Below, in pieces: positions 47,100-59,240 of a stretch of 64,000 bases of DNA (position 1 is its first letter; each line of letters starts with the position of its first letter). This stretch comes from Penelope pileata. Its lineage: Eukaryota > Chordata > Aves > Galliformes > Cracidae. Made by a program: the position numbers and the translations under genes. The stretch is taken from NCBI GenBank assembly GCA_013396635.1, contig WBMW01005909.1:37891-101890 (forward strand). Reading direction: 5' to 3'. Below the pieces are notes generated by a model. It had not been told where the DNA came from. It was given only the letters and a program-made list of their open reading frames with translations, and did not search any database.

Positions 47100-47370
47100 A
47101 CACAATGAATATATTGATAGATTTATCTCATTTATTGTACTTGTCTGCCATGTCTAAGGACACTAATGAGTTGTTTGCAGGGACTAATGAGAACTGGAAT
47201 GGCTAATGGATGTTTATGGCATCTCTGCATTTCACCATGTGATAATGTGAGCACCAACTTCAGTCCCTTCAAGTCTTTAATTGGCACCATCAGAGTCTTT
47301 AATTACATTTCATCAGACAATAAAAATCTCAGAGAAATCAATGAGGAGAAATCAATAATCTTGTTAGAGT
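47100..47370. promoter_or_regulatory. Candidate conserved non-coding element with phased motif
   Basis: Repeat-free AT-rich stretch with several TAATG/TAATT cores. AGTCTTTAATT occurs twice in direct orientation, 47272-47282 and 47294-47304, a spacing of 22 bp or about two helical turns. It also carries ATCAATAATC and TGATAATG motifs. Regulatory role is inferred from motif density only. Confidence 0.3.
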
Positions 47371-48519
47371 GACCAGTTGCTCTAGTGGACACTTTCTATG
47401 GATGTTGCAATCTTAAGTAGTAAATTCCTGTAAAAATCCTTTGAGAACTAAATTTAAAACAGGCCATGTTCAAACCAAGCCTTTTTCCTCTGCTCCTGGG
47501 ACATGTGGGAATGCAGGCTAGGATGGGGCTGCGTCCCTTTATTGAGCTGACAGTGTTTGGTTTTAGCTATTTAGATGCAGAATACGGGCTGCCTGCGGTG
47601 CTGGCACAGCAGCATGCAGTGCCTGTACGCTGCCCGCTGCAGTCAGTGGGACTCAGGGATGTTCTCTCTGCCCATCTTGGCTGTCTGTTCCCTGACCAGT
47701 GTTTCTCCAGGAGAGCGCTGTGTTTTCAGGGACTCTGTGTCCCTTGTCACAAACTCACAGCAGTGACTCAGCACGGCCTGCTCCACGCTCACGTGTCTCC
47801 TTGCTCCTGATTTATTCCTGCTCCAGAGAGAAAGAGCCAAAAACAATAGATTTGTGCCTTCTTGATTACTTTTTCAATAGTTGTAGCATCTGCTCGTGCT
47901 TTTGGGGCTGCAATTCCTTTACATGTGCCTTTGACAGATGCTTGCAAACACCATTTCTTGCCTTAGATAAACTGCATGAGTTCTACATGCTTCTTGCTCT
48001 GATTTGGATGTTCAAATGAAAAGAGAATACTAATGATCACTTTCTGTTGCTTTTTTGCTGTAGAGCCATCTTATTTTTGAGTCTCAAACTGGTGGACTGC
48101 GCAGTCATTCCACTGTTTCTTCACTCTGTGCTATCTGTAAGTTCTGTCTTTATTTATGCAAAAAAAAAAAAACAAAACCCTCTTTTCTCTTGCTTGCACA
48201 CCAGGGAACAGCTGTTGGGGCCAGTTACTGTCTGTGTTGAGTCCCACCGTGAGCAAAGTGAGAGCCCTGCCTGCCCAGCCGCAGCCTCGTGCAGGAGGGG
48301 CTGTGCTGCCCTTCCTCACGCTCGTGCTGTCCCAGCCCTTGCTCAGCGTCTGGTGCTCACAGCCCTGCAAGCACCGTCAGCACCGTGCGTGCAGCCGGGG
48401 CTCAGCCTCTGAGCTGTGCTGGGTGGTGAATGCAGGGAGTGCAGACATCTGCAGCTGCAGTAGCTCTTGTGTCGCTGCTTGCCTTATTCTCTTCCTCCGA
48501 TGTTTTTGAGTGTGCAGAT
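47371..48519. other. Non-coding DNA with a poly-A run and a GC patch
   Basis: A 13-base A run lies at 48160-48172, followed by a GC-rich patch at 48220-48420 with short open frames on both strands. No recognisable protein or RNA gene. Confidence 0.5.
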
Positions 48520-48830
48520 GTTTCCTGGTTAGCTATTATTTAAGTGAGCGGCTTCTCGCTAACATGTTAATTAAAACTTGCTGTCCGGAATCTCTTGGTA
48601 CAATTTGCAGTGTAATCTGCAGCCTCTAGTGCATCATTGTATCTCTATTAAAAGGAATTCTGTGTAATGATGCTGGGATTTAATTAGTTTCTTTGCTGGT
48701 GTTGTAAAACATAGTGATAAATGAGCTAACAGGTCCATGGATCATTATTCTACTAGAGATGAGCTTATTAGCTGATTATGAATCATTAACAAAGTCTACA
48801 TGGGATTTGCTTATCTAATTCAACACAATT
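48520..48830. promoter_or_regulatory. Candidate conserved non-coding element
   Basis: About 310 bp without repeats and with dense homeodomain-type motifs: TTAATTAAAAC, GGATTTAATTAG, TTATTAGCTGATTATG and AATCATTAAC. Its texture matches typical deep-conserved vertebrate regulatory DNA. Inference from composition. Confidence 0.3.
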
Positions 48831-51800
48831 TTGAACATTCAATACTCTACATTCATTTCTTTCAACTAGCAACATTGTATTTAGATTGTAATCTTTGTAT
48901 CCTTTATTCTGGACATTTTTTCTGTAGTATTGAATTCTAATTACATTGCAAGGGCCGTGAGAAGGCCTGTGTCCTCCCGTGGTAGATGGAAGGCTGTGTC
49001 GCAAGGCTTCACAGCACTGCACCTGTCCTTTGGGTCTGAGCGTGTTTGTTTGCTGATCACCTGGTGCTGCAGGGCAGGAAGAAAGGAAGGCTCTTGCAAT
49101 AAGGTCGTTGCAATAAACTGACCAGAGAGAAGTGGAAGGGGCACGCTGCCCTGCCTGAGTTTTCCATTGTGCGTGTGTGGCCCTTACAGCATCGGTGCTG
49201 TTGTCAGAAATCGCACAGGTTTGGAACCCAAAAGTAACAGACTTCCTGGAGAATACTTGAGAGATTTTCTGAGAATAGAATATTCATGGATTTGGTCCTG
49301 AGAGTTTGTCTGTAAATAAGCGGAATTTCAGTTCCATTTCTCACTGAATATCTGCAAGTATGTGAAGTGTGTAGCCTTGGCCTCCCTGCTGCTCACCTTT
49401 TTTGCCAACCCAGGCTTGGTTGGATAGCCTGAGGGTTACCCAGAAGGTCATCTTCAATTCTTGACCATTCCCGTGCATCCAGCGTTGATCCCCCCGCGCT
49501 GTGCTGGGCTGCTCCTGCCCCTTCCTTTGTCCCACAGCTGCAGAGGAATGGATGCTGGGAGGTGGATGCTCGGTGCTCTCTGCCCGAGGTCCCCGTGGCC
49601 TGAGCGCTCCCCCAAGGACCTGTGGGTTCCTTTTGGAGGAAGGCGGCTCTTCTCCTGGATGTGCTTTTGCTCTCAGAAGTGTGGCTGTCATTGACCACGA
49701 CCTCTGTGGATCCTGCCGTTGTCAATTCTGTGCAGAGAACTTAATAATTCTTCTGGAAAAATTCTAGCAATAATGTAAAAAAAAGGTGAGGGTGATGGTG
49801 ATAGCAGAGTTGCAACCATCATCCGCTGTGCCAGAAATGCAGAGTTAAAAAATCAGGATGTTCCTCAAAAATTGGCAGCTGAAAGTGGATACAATTTTCT
49901 TGCGATTCTAGCAGGATCCCTCTCTTATGAATATACTATTTACAGAGCCATTAGTTCTAATCCTTTTTGATCTTTTGTTTATCATGTCAGAGTTAAATAT
50001 TACTTGGTTTGTCCCTGTGGGACCAAAGAGCATCCTTTTTTTGCTTCTCTGCTATTTCCTTTCGCTGAGACAACCTGTTATTTCTTCCTTTGAAAGAGGC
50101 TTGTAAAATGACAGATAAATTTCCAGCAACAATGATATTTCCTAATAGTTAGTGAAACAGGTTGGTATTGCAAAGACGCAGCCACGAAGAAGAACAGGAG
50201 AATTAGAAAGGCGTGGTTTAAAACAAAATAAGATAGTAACAGCAAGTGAGATGCTGGAAATTTTCAGTATCCTTCATGGTGCAGTTAGAGAAGCTGCTTG
50301 GGGAAACAGAGGACTTCACCTCCGTTGCTGCTCACATGAGCACAGGGCCTTTTCAGTCTCGTGTTATCAGTGAGCGTGCGTTACAGTACTATTGGCTGCA
50401 CTCAAATCTTTGTATAGTTGCAGTTTGCCATTGCACACTAACTTATTAATTTTAAACCGCTTATTCAATTTTTAAATGGAGATCATTTTATAAAATAACG
50501 TGTTTTATGTGCTATTTTATAAGCAATAAACTGGGTATAACATCATCATCAAAACATCAGATTGTATTCTTTTGTAATTAGGATAAAGTACGCACTCTCA
50601 AAAGTAATTCTATTTTTAACAAAGCAGTTTAATTTTTGTTTTGAGCATGAAGTGTCTAAATGCTTGAATCTTAAGAAACATAATGAATCATTTTTTCATA
50701 CAAGTCTCCATACAGCTTGTGCTCTGATTTGCTTGGGAAGCGGTGTGGCTGTTTATTTTGTGGGACGCACTCGGATTCCATGAGCGGTGGGATGCAGACA
50801 TTTAAGTGAATTGAACCAAAGCAGGTTAATTATTCAGGGACCTCAGACTGAAATAGGTTAAGTCACTAATAATGCATCGTGGGCTCTCATTATAACCTGA
50901 ATATTGCTAAATTACTGCAAGCAGTGCCCCTCGCTCCTAGACCCGTGTTTTGTCTGATTAGAGCTCTGTTTTCCTTTAGTACCTATTTGGCTATGTCCAA
51001 AACCAAGGTCGGTTTCAGAGTACCTTGATAGGGATGAAGCTGTATTTCTGCTTAGTGACCACTGCTTTATGTGGTTTGTAGAGCTTGCATCAAGTGTAGT
51101 AAAGCAGCAACATTCTTTGGAGATTGTTATTAATGTCTCTCTGAGCAGGTCTAATAGCAGAGCATATGAACTTCCAGAGCAACATTTACAAAGCGTTATC
51201 TTCTGAAGGTGATGCCCTTCAGCAGAGGACGGTGCGTGGCTCTTAGTTCAGCAGTTCTGTCAAGTCTGAGGCAGTCATTTGATTTCACTTTTATACATAT
51301 GCTTAGGTGTTCAGAAAATTACTGTGTATAGAAGTCCTGAATACTGCAAGTCTAGGTCAACAGCAAGGAGGTGGATTTCCCCATTCTGATTGTTGATGTT
51401 TCCTGTCATCTGACTTTATTCTGACTTTGCCTTGCTTCAGAGCAAACAGCAGCATGCACAGATGTCTGTACTGTTACATGGTTGATTTCTGTTCTAACAG
51501 ATCTGGTTCTTGCTCACGGGTGTCTGTGTGCTGCAGGTGAAGCAGTGGTAAAATGTTTGCAATTTCGTCCCTTTTGCAAGAGGAAAAGACTGATTATTTG
51601 CTTTCATTTTAATTTTATGAACATTGTTGATGGGTTGGAAGCAAACCCCACGTATAATTTATTGTGCTTAGTATTTGGCAGTTCTCTGTATCCATGTTGT
51701 GTCCTTCTGACCGTGCAGAAGCAGACGCTGCTGACTGCAGAAGGCAGGAGCGTAGGGCTCAGTGACTGAGGGGACAAAATTAGACCAAATCATTTTGAGT

Positions 51801-52438
51801 TCCCAATAAACTCGTTAGAATGACATACAATGAGACTCAGCTGCCGTGAGCCACAATATGAGTGGAGGGAGCTGAGATGAACCAAACCCCCCGCGAACTT
51901 CTTACGTCTCCTAGTGCTGGCACTCGTACGAGCGTGTAAGGACAAACGGACGTTCGCAGTTGAGTCCAGCCTTCAGCCTTGGAGCATTTCATTGCTTTCC
52001 ATTCTGTTCTTCATGTCGTATTTCATATCATCTGAAACACAGAGCTGCCCTACCTCAAACTGAAGTGACTTTTTGCAACAGAAGTAAGCAATGCAGCTCC
52101 GGGTTTGTTATTGTTGAGCTGTAATGAGGTTTCCCCAGGAATAGTGGAATCCTACGTATGGGTTTTAATTAACTTCAATAGGTATTTAATGGAGATTTAA
52201 TAAGACAGTTGTTGTATGTTAATTAAATGTCAACTGATTGCTAAGAGGTTTTTGCAGTTATTGAAGTTTACTAATTATCTGATAGATAAATCAATTTCCC
52301 ATGTAAATAACTTACATCTATGTAAGCAATAAATATGCTGGTAGATAATGTATGTTGTCATATCAAAGTGAGAGATGTGCAGTGCTGAGTGAGCTTTCTG
52401 CATCTGTCCGGTGCAGGCAGGAAGCAAACACAGGGCGG
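48831..52438. other. Non-coding DNA, nothing recognised
   Basis: Includes a GC-rich patch at 49490-49640 with open frames on both strands lacking known domains, and AT-rich sequence at 50440-50720. No mobile element or RNA gene recognised. Confidence 0.5.
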
Positions 52439-53034
52439 CTCCTGCGCCCAGCCCTGCGCTCCTGCACCCAGCCCTGCGCTCCTGCGCCCAGCCCTGCGCT
52501 CCTGCACCCAGCCCTGCGCTCCTGCNNNNNNNNNNNNNNNNNNNNNNNNNNNNNNNNNNNNNNNNNNNNNNNNNNNNNNNNNNNNNNNNNNNNNNNNNNN
52601 NNNNNNNNNNNNNNNNNNNNNNNNNNNNNNNNNNNNNNNNNNNNNNNNNNNNNNNNNNNNNNNNNNNNNNNNNNNNNNNNNNNNNNNNNNNNNNNNNNNN
52701 NNNNNNNNNNNNCCCAGCCCTGCGCTCCTGCGCCCAGCCCTGCGCTCCTGCGCCCAGCTCTGTGCTCCTGCACCCAGCCCTGCGCTCCTGCGCCCAGCTC
52801 TGCGCTCCTGCGCCCAGCTCTGCGCTCCTGCGCCCAGCCCTGCGCTCCTGCGCCCAGCCCTGCGCTCCTGCGCCCAGCTCTGTGCTCCTGCACCCAGCCC
52901 TGCGCTCCTGCGCCCAGCTCTGCGCTCCTGCGCCCAGCCCTGCGCTCCTGCACCCAGCCCTGCGCTCCTGCGCCCAGCCCTGCGCTCCTGCGCCCAGCCC
53001 TGCGCTCCTGCGCCCAGCTCTGCGCTCCTGCGCC
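52439..53034. repeat. 20-bp GC-rich minisatellite
   Basis: A tandem array of the 20-bp unit CTCCTGCGCCCAGCCCTGCG: four complete units before the internal gap and fifteen after it, plus partial units. Variation is confined to position 8 (G or A), position 15 (C or T) and position 19 (C or T, only together with T15). Changes at 8 and 19 are CpG decay. The pattern over 52713-52804 is repeated exactly at 52833-52924, showing a 120-bp (six-unit) duplication step. Because 20 is not a multiple of three and the unit has no stop, all frames stay open on both strands, so the long open frames here (242-318 codons) are artefacts. The minus strand carries repeated GGGCTGGG blocks. Confidence 0.97.
52526..52712. 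other. Assembly gap (187 N) inside the minisatellite
   Basis: The gap lies wholly within the array. Continuing the 20-bp register across it would need 181 or 201 bases, not 187. The true array length is therefore unknown, or the hidden part contains an out-of-register unit. Confidence 0.95.
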
Positions 53035-56000
53035 AGGCACGTGGTGCCCCAGGGCCTGCTGCAGAACAGAGGTGTCCTGCAGGAGCAGCAGTGGCTGCCA
53101 GCTCTTTCTCTTGCTTTTGAAGCAAAGGTCACGTCCTGATGTGGATTTCTTGTCCTTTGTGTTGAGAATGAATACTTTGGAACAGTTTTGTTTTTGTAAG
53201 CATTTGGCATCTACTGTGCATTCAACGTCATACAAATGCATCAGAACGTTCTATGTGTTAATCAGGACTCGGTGTATTAATGAGGAAAGTAACTGTAATC
53301 AGCTCTGATTTATGTAAATTACATAAAGCCCTCGGACTCTTGGTCACTTGCCAGGGCAGCACGCAGGTGGGGAAAGCACGGATAACAGGGTAACACTTAA
53401 AGAAAGCTATTTCAGTGGCAAGAGGTTCTTACTGCTCATAAAGTTCTGTATAGGTCTGTGAGCCGCCCCCAACAGTCCTGCTTCAGTGCTAATTTATTAA
53501 ATGGAATACACCTCATTGCAGCTGTGCAGGTGTCTAACGAGCCGGGCACCCGAGAGATGCCGTAGTTGCCCTGGAAAGTAGAGGCTGGAGGGTGCTGGTC
53601 ATCCCAGTGGGAGAGATGAGTTGTCCAGCAAGGAGTCCTGCTGGAGCTGGAGGTGTTTAGTGACCCTTTGGGAAAGGAAAGCACTGTGTTGGTGATGGTT
53701 TTATTTTGTATCTTTCTTTAGGATGAGTAATGCTTTACGTGGTGCATTCAGAGGTTCGGTGCTGGAAGTAGGTGGCTCAGCACTTACAAGTTGGAATGGT
53801 TAATTTACTTCTAATTGTTGTGGATAAGCAGTGAGTCAGCAGAGGATGCAGGACAGAGAAGCCAGAGGGGCTTGAAGGGACCTGGAACACAGGGTAGCTC
53901 AGAAAATGCTAAATGGTTGGATTGAGTTGAGGGGCCAGAGCCTGGAGTTGTGCCCTTCGCTGGGTGGGACAGACAGCTGCTTTAGACTGGTGCAGCTGGG
54001 GCTGGCACTGGAGCTCTTGGACGTGCAGCGAAAGAGGGCTTGGCTGCTCTCTAATTTAACTCCTTGTGTATGTTTTGTATGGAGATAACAGCTGCCTTGG
54101 CAAACTTTTCCTTGGGGACCTCTCATACGTTCAGAATTTGGGAAATGGAAGAACTTTATTCCTTCCTTAATTTCCTCTAAATCCTGTATTCCTCAACATT
54201 AGGGAGAGTTGGAAAGTGTATCTTCCTCACCCAGGCTGCAGTGTGGGTACACAAGTGCAGTAGAAGGCTGCGGCCACCCCTCACGGTGCAGTGCCTTGGG
54301 GACGAGAACAAGTACAGCACAGCTGCCTGGTGGGTGTCCATTGACCTCAGCTGAGTTTTTCTCCTTTCTAGCTACTTGACTAATGAAACATCAATTACGG
54401 GCTCATTTTTCAGTAGACTCTCCTGTGGGACATGAGACAGCTTATGATTTCTAAGACAAGATAGAAATTATATGGGAAAAGAGTATGTAAACAGAATGGA
54501 AGCTGAGTACCTGGGCACGCTGAATGAAAGACAATCAATCACCGCTCTTTATTTTCCTTTAAGGTTTATGACATGAATGTTTTAACTCACATGTGCATTT
54601 TACCTTCTGCTCTTCTGAAAATATTTGCATCTATGCTTGTGCCATTCTGTTGCAGAATGGAGGCTCTACATAGGCTAAAATACACGTTTATTCAGAAACT
54701 CTCACTTCTCTTCTAGCAGCCTCTGTGAAGTGTTTATGCCTCACTAACATATTATTCAGTTATATGAAAAATAACCACGTTAGATTAAGATGCCTGCAGA
54801 TGGAACAGGATTTCAGTTAGGGAGCACAGTGCCAGGCAGACGATACACAGTTTTTCTGCCCGCGCTGCCTTCCCATCCTTTGCTGCTTGCTCCAGTGTCA
54901 TCTTTGCTGTTCACCACGCAGACTTTCTGTGGGCTGAAAACAAAATAGCTGAATCAAGAACCTCAGGCTCAAGCGGGAGGATGAATTCCAGCTCCTCTGT
55001 CCCAGCCAGCCCCCAGCGATTGGTGAACCGACTCTTTGATTCTGCTATATCATAGCTTTCTTTTCTTTTGACTAGGCCATTGTCATATTGCTGTTGACCT
55101 CTAACCCCACATATACAAACCTGAACTTTGGATTAGGCTTCCCAGGGAATAAACTATGGGCAATGTTGAACTACTAGCTAGAATGAGGGGAAATGGTTCA
55201 TGCTGCCATAGTAACGTGACCTTGTACTGTCTGTCTGGAACAAAGACAGTTTTCTTGTCCTTTTTTCTGCCCCTGTGAGTGTTTAAGCCCCCCTGCTGTT
55301 ACTCCACTTAGGGAGGGGGTGCACGCTACACGCCACACAGTGAAAAAAGAACTTACTCTCCCCTCTTTAAAGTAGGGCAGCCATCTAGGAAGCGGGGAAA
55401 TCAGGCGACCAGAATAAAACAAAAGGGAAGCCTGGAGATCATCTCACAGATTTTCTTCCAGCTCAGTTTTAGAGAGCCATGTCAAAAGATAATGGCGAAA
55501 AAACCTCACCTTTTGTCCTTTTTGCGCACAGAAATTTGAAAGACTGAAAATGAATGAGGTTCTCAGTGAGTTGCCTGCCTGACCTTTCATGCAAGAAGCA
55601 TCTCACATGCTTTCTGTCGTTCCTCATAGGATGGAAATGAGTGTTCTTCGTATGCACTTTCTCAGTACTTCCTTCATGAACTAATTGTTCAAGATCAGCT
55701 GTAATCACTGCTGGCTGCTCAGGTTCTTCTGTGCGTTGGGATGGGTGGGAGAGGTGATGCATTGAGCGTGGACACCCAGAGTCCTAGGTTTACCTTCCTG
55801 GCAGCTTTGGAGAAGTCGGGAGGTGGGGATGGAAATTTGCTAGATTCTCTTCCAGATGCTGCCACTGCCTGCAATGTGGCTACAGACGTTTTTCTTCTCT
55901 CCTACAAGAACACCATTGTTTGGATGTGGAAGTGCAGCAATTTGTGGCTGTTACCTGGAGGTTTGGAATGTGCACATGAGAAACATCAGTAAATTTGATA

Positions 56001-56371
56001 GGAAGTTGTGAAGTTCTGCCTCAGAGGTTTCTGAGGTTGGTTTGTGTTACGGCTGGTCACCTGGTTGTTTCCTTCCTTTGAGGAGGAAAAGGCACAGACT
56101 GGCATTCTAGCATAAAGTGTGAGGAAATATCTAGAATGTTAAAGACAATGAAGGTTTACATGTTCGTGTCTGTTTTGATATCAGATTAGGCATTTTGGGT
56201 GGTGGAGATTAAGGAAGACCAGAAAAGTCAGGAAAGGTAGTCACCTTTAGGATAGGAGGGGGGAAATGGTGACAGAGGTTTTGCCTTTGGCAAGCAGATT
56301 CCTCTGAACCACTCCTGAAAAACATTCCTTCCATCTACCAAGCTATTCATGGTAAAGGGAAGCGACGTAAC
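53035..56371. other. Non-coding DNA, nothing recognised
   Basis: Mixed sequence between the minisatellite and an old CR1 relic. Short frames on both strands (53436-53684, 55198-55422, 55469-55762 minus; 55741-55992 plus) have no recognisable domain. Confidence 0.5.
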
Positions 56372-57090
56372 CACGAGGAATTGCAAACAGTTCATATGAG
56401 ACTGAGTAGGCATTAAAACAGCAAATGCAATTCAATGTTGAATAAATGCAAAGCGATGCATGAGGGGAAAAAAAATCCTAGTGCCACAGATAAAGTGTTG
56501 TGCTGTGACCTGCTTGCTGTTGCTGAGGGATGAGGTGTTGAAGCTATTGTAGATAAACCTGTGAAGATGTCCAGTCAGTACTCAACGGTAGCCAAAAAAA
56601 AAAAAAAGGAATACACATGCTATAAACTGATGGGAAAGGAAGAGACAGCAAAGTGAAAAAGTGTTGTTATGACAGTGTGCAATTCTGAGGCCTCCTGCAC
56701 CAAAAATACTGTGCAGTTCTGCTGTCTGAAAAGGACATAACAGAACTGGAAGCAAACCAGCGAGTGACACCAGCGACAGATAAAGGCATGGCACTGCTGC
56801 TGTATGAGAAATGACAGAGTAAGTTAGGACTCAGAGCCTGGAAAAGACAAATGGGGAAAGACACGATAGAGTGACACAGATAGTCTAAAAAAAATTACTG
56901 AGTGCTATTTTTCAGTGACCACTCTGAAGGCCATCAAACTAAGCTGTTATTTACCATGTACAGAATTAACAAAAGGAGGTGGCTGTAGAACTTCTTGCAT
57001 TAGGATATGCGGCCTTGGACTCAAAAAGTTCCCAAGCTAAAGAATACTGAAAGGTGGGAAAGAATTTGTGAGGAAAAAAATATCACTACT
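56372..57090 (+). mobile_element. Old, heavily decayed CR1-type LINE relic
   Basis: A plus-strand remnant of an old CR1/L3-type LINE covering the end of the reverse transcriptase and the C-terminal domain. Landmarks in the expected order: GAGGAATTGCAAAC (56375-56388); AATGCAATTCAATG, then AAATGCAAAGCGATGCATG (56424-56463, the M-Q-F-N, N-K-C-K-A-M-H region); AATACTGTGCAGTTCTG (56705-56721, the L-E-Y-C-V-Q-F-W region); AAGGACATAACAGAACTGGA; AGCCTGGAAAAG (56835-56846, S-L-E-K); GATAGAG; and GAACTTCTTGCATTAGGATA (56987-57006, the W-N-S-L-P region). Frameshifts and stops are frequent. An A14 run (56594-56607) has grown inside the element where the family has a shorter A-rich stretch. Divergence from the copies at 27 and 34 kb is large, so this belongs to an older layer. 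Confidence 0.85.
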
Positions 57091-57369
57091 TACTTTGCTT
57101 GTTGTTAGCTGTACCTGAGGTATAAGGTATTGACTACTGCCAGGGGCACGCCATCGGGGTAGGTGGGTGTTCATCTAAAAGATGTTGCAGAGCCCGGGGG
57201 TGACTCAGGAGAACACATGGAATTCAGTAAGCGCAGTGCAGGTTCACCCAAGCTCTGTCTGGCTCCGGTGCCTGGTGTAGCTTGTGCAGTATGGTGGCAA
57301 GTTCATGTCATCTCTGGCAACAGTTCCTTGATGTAGGAGCAGGGATGAGCAGTTAGAAACCAGTAATGC
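57091..57369. other. Non-coding DNA after the CR1 relic
   Basis: Nothing recognised. Part of it may be the decayed end of the LINE. Confidence 0.4.
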
Positions 57370-57540
57370 CTGCTTCAGCTTATGGCAACATGTCTAATTG
57401 ATTGTTATTCACTTAATTTGCATATGTCATTACATGAGGGAAAGGGTCAAGGGGCGAGGGCTGAGTTACGTGTCTCACATCGATGATTATCAAATACTGC
57501 TCTGTCACCAAATCAGGCCCTTTTCAGTAATGCAAGAAGC
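57370..57540. promoter_or_regulatory. Candidate regulatory stretch with octamer motif
   Basis: Contains CTAATTGATTGTTATT (homeodomain and SOX-like ATTGTT) followed closely by the exact octamer ATTTGCAT (57416-57423, POU/OCT class). Further ATCGATGATTATC and CAAATCA motifs follow. Repeat-free. Function is inferred from motif content only. Confidence 0.28.
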
Positions 57541-58579
57541 TTTTTCAATTGCAGTCCAGTGGCTTTCCGTTTAAATCTCTGACGATAAGCCTTAAAAATA
57601 GCAACACAAGTGAAAAAGGCGCTGGCCAGGGATTGACAATTTTGCACGACTACCGATAACACTGTGGGCAGGCTTCCACGTGCATGTCCCTTGTCTTTGG
57701 CCAGTTCCCCCCCTCCCCAGCTGTGTGTCCATCCTGCTCGAGCAGCACAGCTGGCTCCGCTGCCCTGAATCAGATGGCGAGAGCAGAGACCCTGCCTGGG
57801 CATCTCTCGGAGTGCCAGGCTGCCTCGCAGAGCAAGGAATTGGTCACTACCAAGGTGCCGGCCCTGCGCTGCTTTAGGGAGCGCCAGTCCCTCTGATGAG
57901 GAGATAAACTCATTAGAATTCTGTAAAATCTCTCAGAATATGTGGGGATTAATTGATTCTGTGGACTTTAGCAGCTTTTCATGTAAAGATACATGTGCAA
58001 AATTATCAGGTCCCTCGTCTTTTCCATGTTAGTTCTGCCCAATAAGAGTGACTCTGTTTCTCTCTAAATGGTACATGGCAAATCCCGTCTAATGCAATTT
58101 GTAAGCCATGTGTGAGCCAGGACCAAACTTACCACATCTATTCAGAAATCCCGGTAGATGCTTACGTTTCATATGAAACTCTTAGAATTTCTTATTAATT
58201 CATAATTACTTTGTCTTCACAAGCTGCTTATTTTATTCTGCAAGACAAATCTCTGAAGTAAACCCCTCTCCCTTCTGCTCTGCGTTTGTGCTTGCAACGT
58301 TAAAGCTGCATCAAACTGGCGGCAGTCAGGAAGTGTTAAGTTAAATATTTTACGGTGCTCAGCTGTCTCATAGGCCTTCAGCGGGTGCCAGGAGGAGCAG
58401 AGAGGGGTGGCGGGTTTGCACCACACTCTGCCTTGGGGAGCAAAGGAGGGCTGCCCTTCAAGGGGCTGACCAAACGCCCATCTTCTGTCTCTGCCCCAGC
58501 CTTTGTTCTGTCACTCAGAGAAACATCACTTCCCATTCCTCTCTAAAGTGTGTGATAAGATGGAGAACTGCAGCCTTCC
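57541..58579. other. Non-coding DNA, nothing recognised
   Basis: A GC-richer part (57680-57890 and 58380-58500) gives short open frames with no known domain. AT-rich sequence lies between. Confidence 0.5.
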
Positions 58580-59240
58580 CCACCGTGCAGCATTAGAAAG
58601 TCTCCTCTGGGGTTCTCAGAAGAGCAGCTTCAAATTATCCTCTCATTAGTGACGATACATCCCCCTTGAACACTGTGCCATTCCGTCGTACTGTTTCAGT
58701 ATTGAACATTAGGAGATAACTGCCTTCACAACATATGTCATTACTCATTAAGGGACCCTTCCTGGATTATGGTTGAGGTTTAATGTCTTGTTAAAGATGT
58801 TTAACACTTAAAGTTTTGTTTTTAATTTAGTAAGCAGCATGATCAAAGTGTACCCTGAGAATATCTCTCCGATTTTGTGAAATTTGCAGGTTGTCCTGTT
58901 CAGAGGAGGTGATCCTTAAATTGAATTGCAGCCCTCCAAGGCGTGTTTGGATGTCAAGCACTGCCATGATCTGACATGTTAATGGCTTTGAGAAAACAAT
59001 GTGTTTCAGAGGTAATCGCTGAAGCAATGAGTTCCCGGCAATATTTTACTTAAAAGAAATGTGTTACTTCTCCACTGTGAAGACTGGAACAATGACACTG
59101 AGTGATACAAATCTCTGGTTGCCTTTTAATGGTCATTAAATTATTCTAATAGACTGGAGCAGGACCTTTATCCCATCCGTTGTTTGGAGCTGAGTACAGC
59201 ATTAGAATCAGACGTTATTGTAGCTGGACTTCAGAATTTA
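58580..59240. promoter_or_regulatory. Candidate conserved non-coding stretch
   Basis: About 660 bp of repeat-free, moderately AT-rich sequence with scattered retained CpGs and motifs such as CTCATTAGTGACG, TTACTCATTAAGGG, TTTAATTTAG and GGTCATTAAATTATTC. Its texture resembles conserved vertebrate non-coding DNA. Evidence is compositional. Confidence 0.27.

Noticed and set aside
52275..53308. Five long open frames (242-318 codons) on both strands rich in A, R, Q, G or P, C, S
   Set aside because: They are translations of the 20-bp minisatellite, which has no stop in any frame, and they run through 187 undetermined bases.
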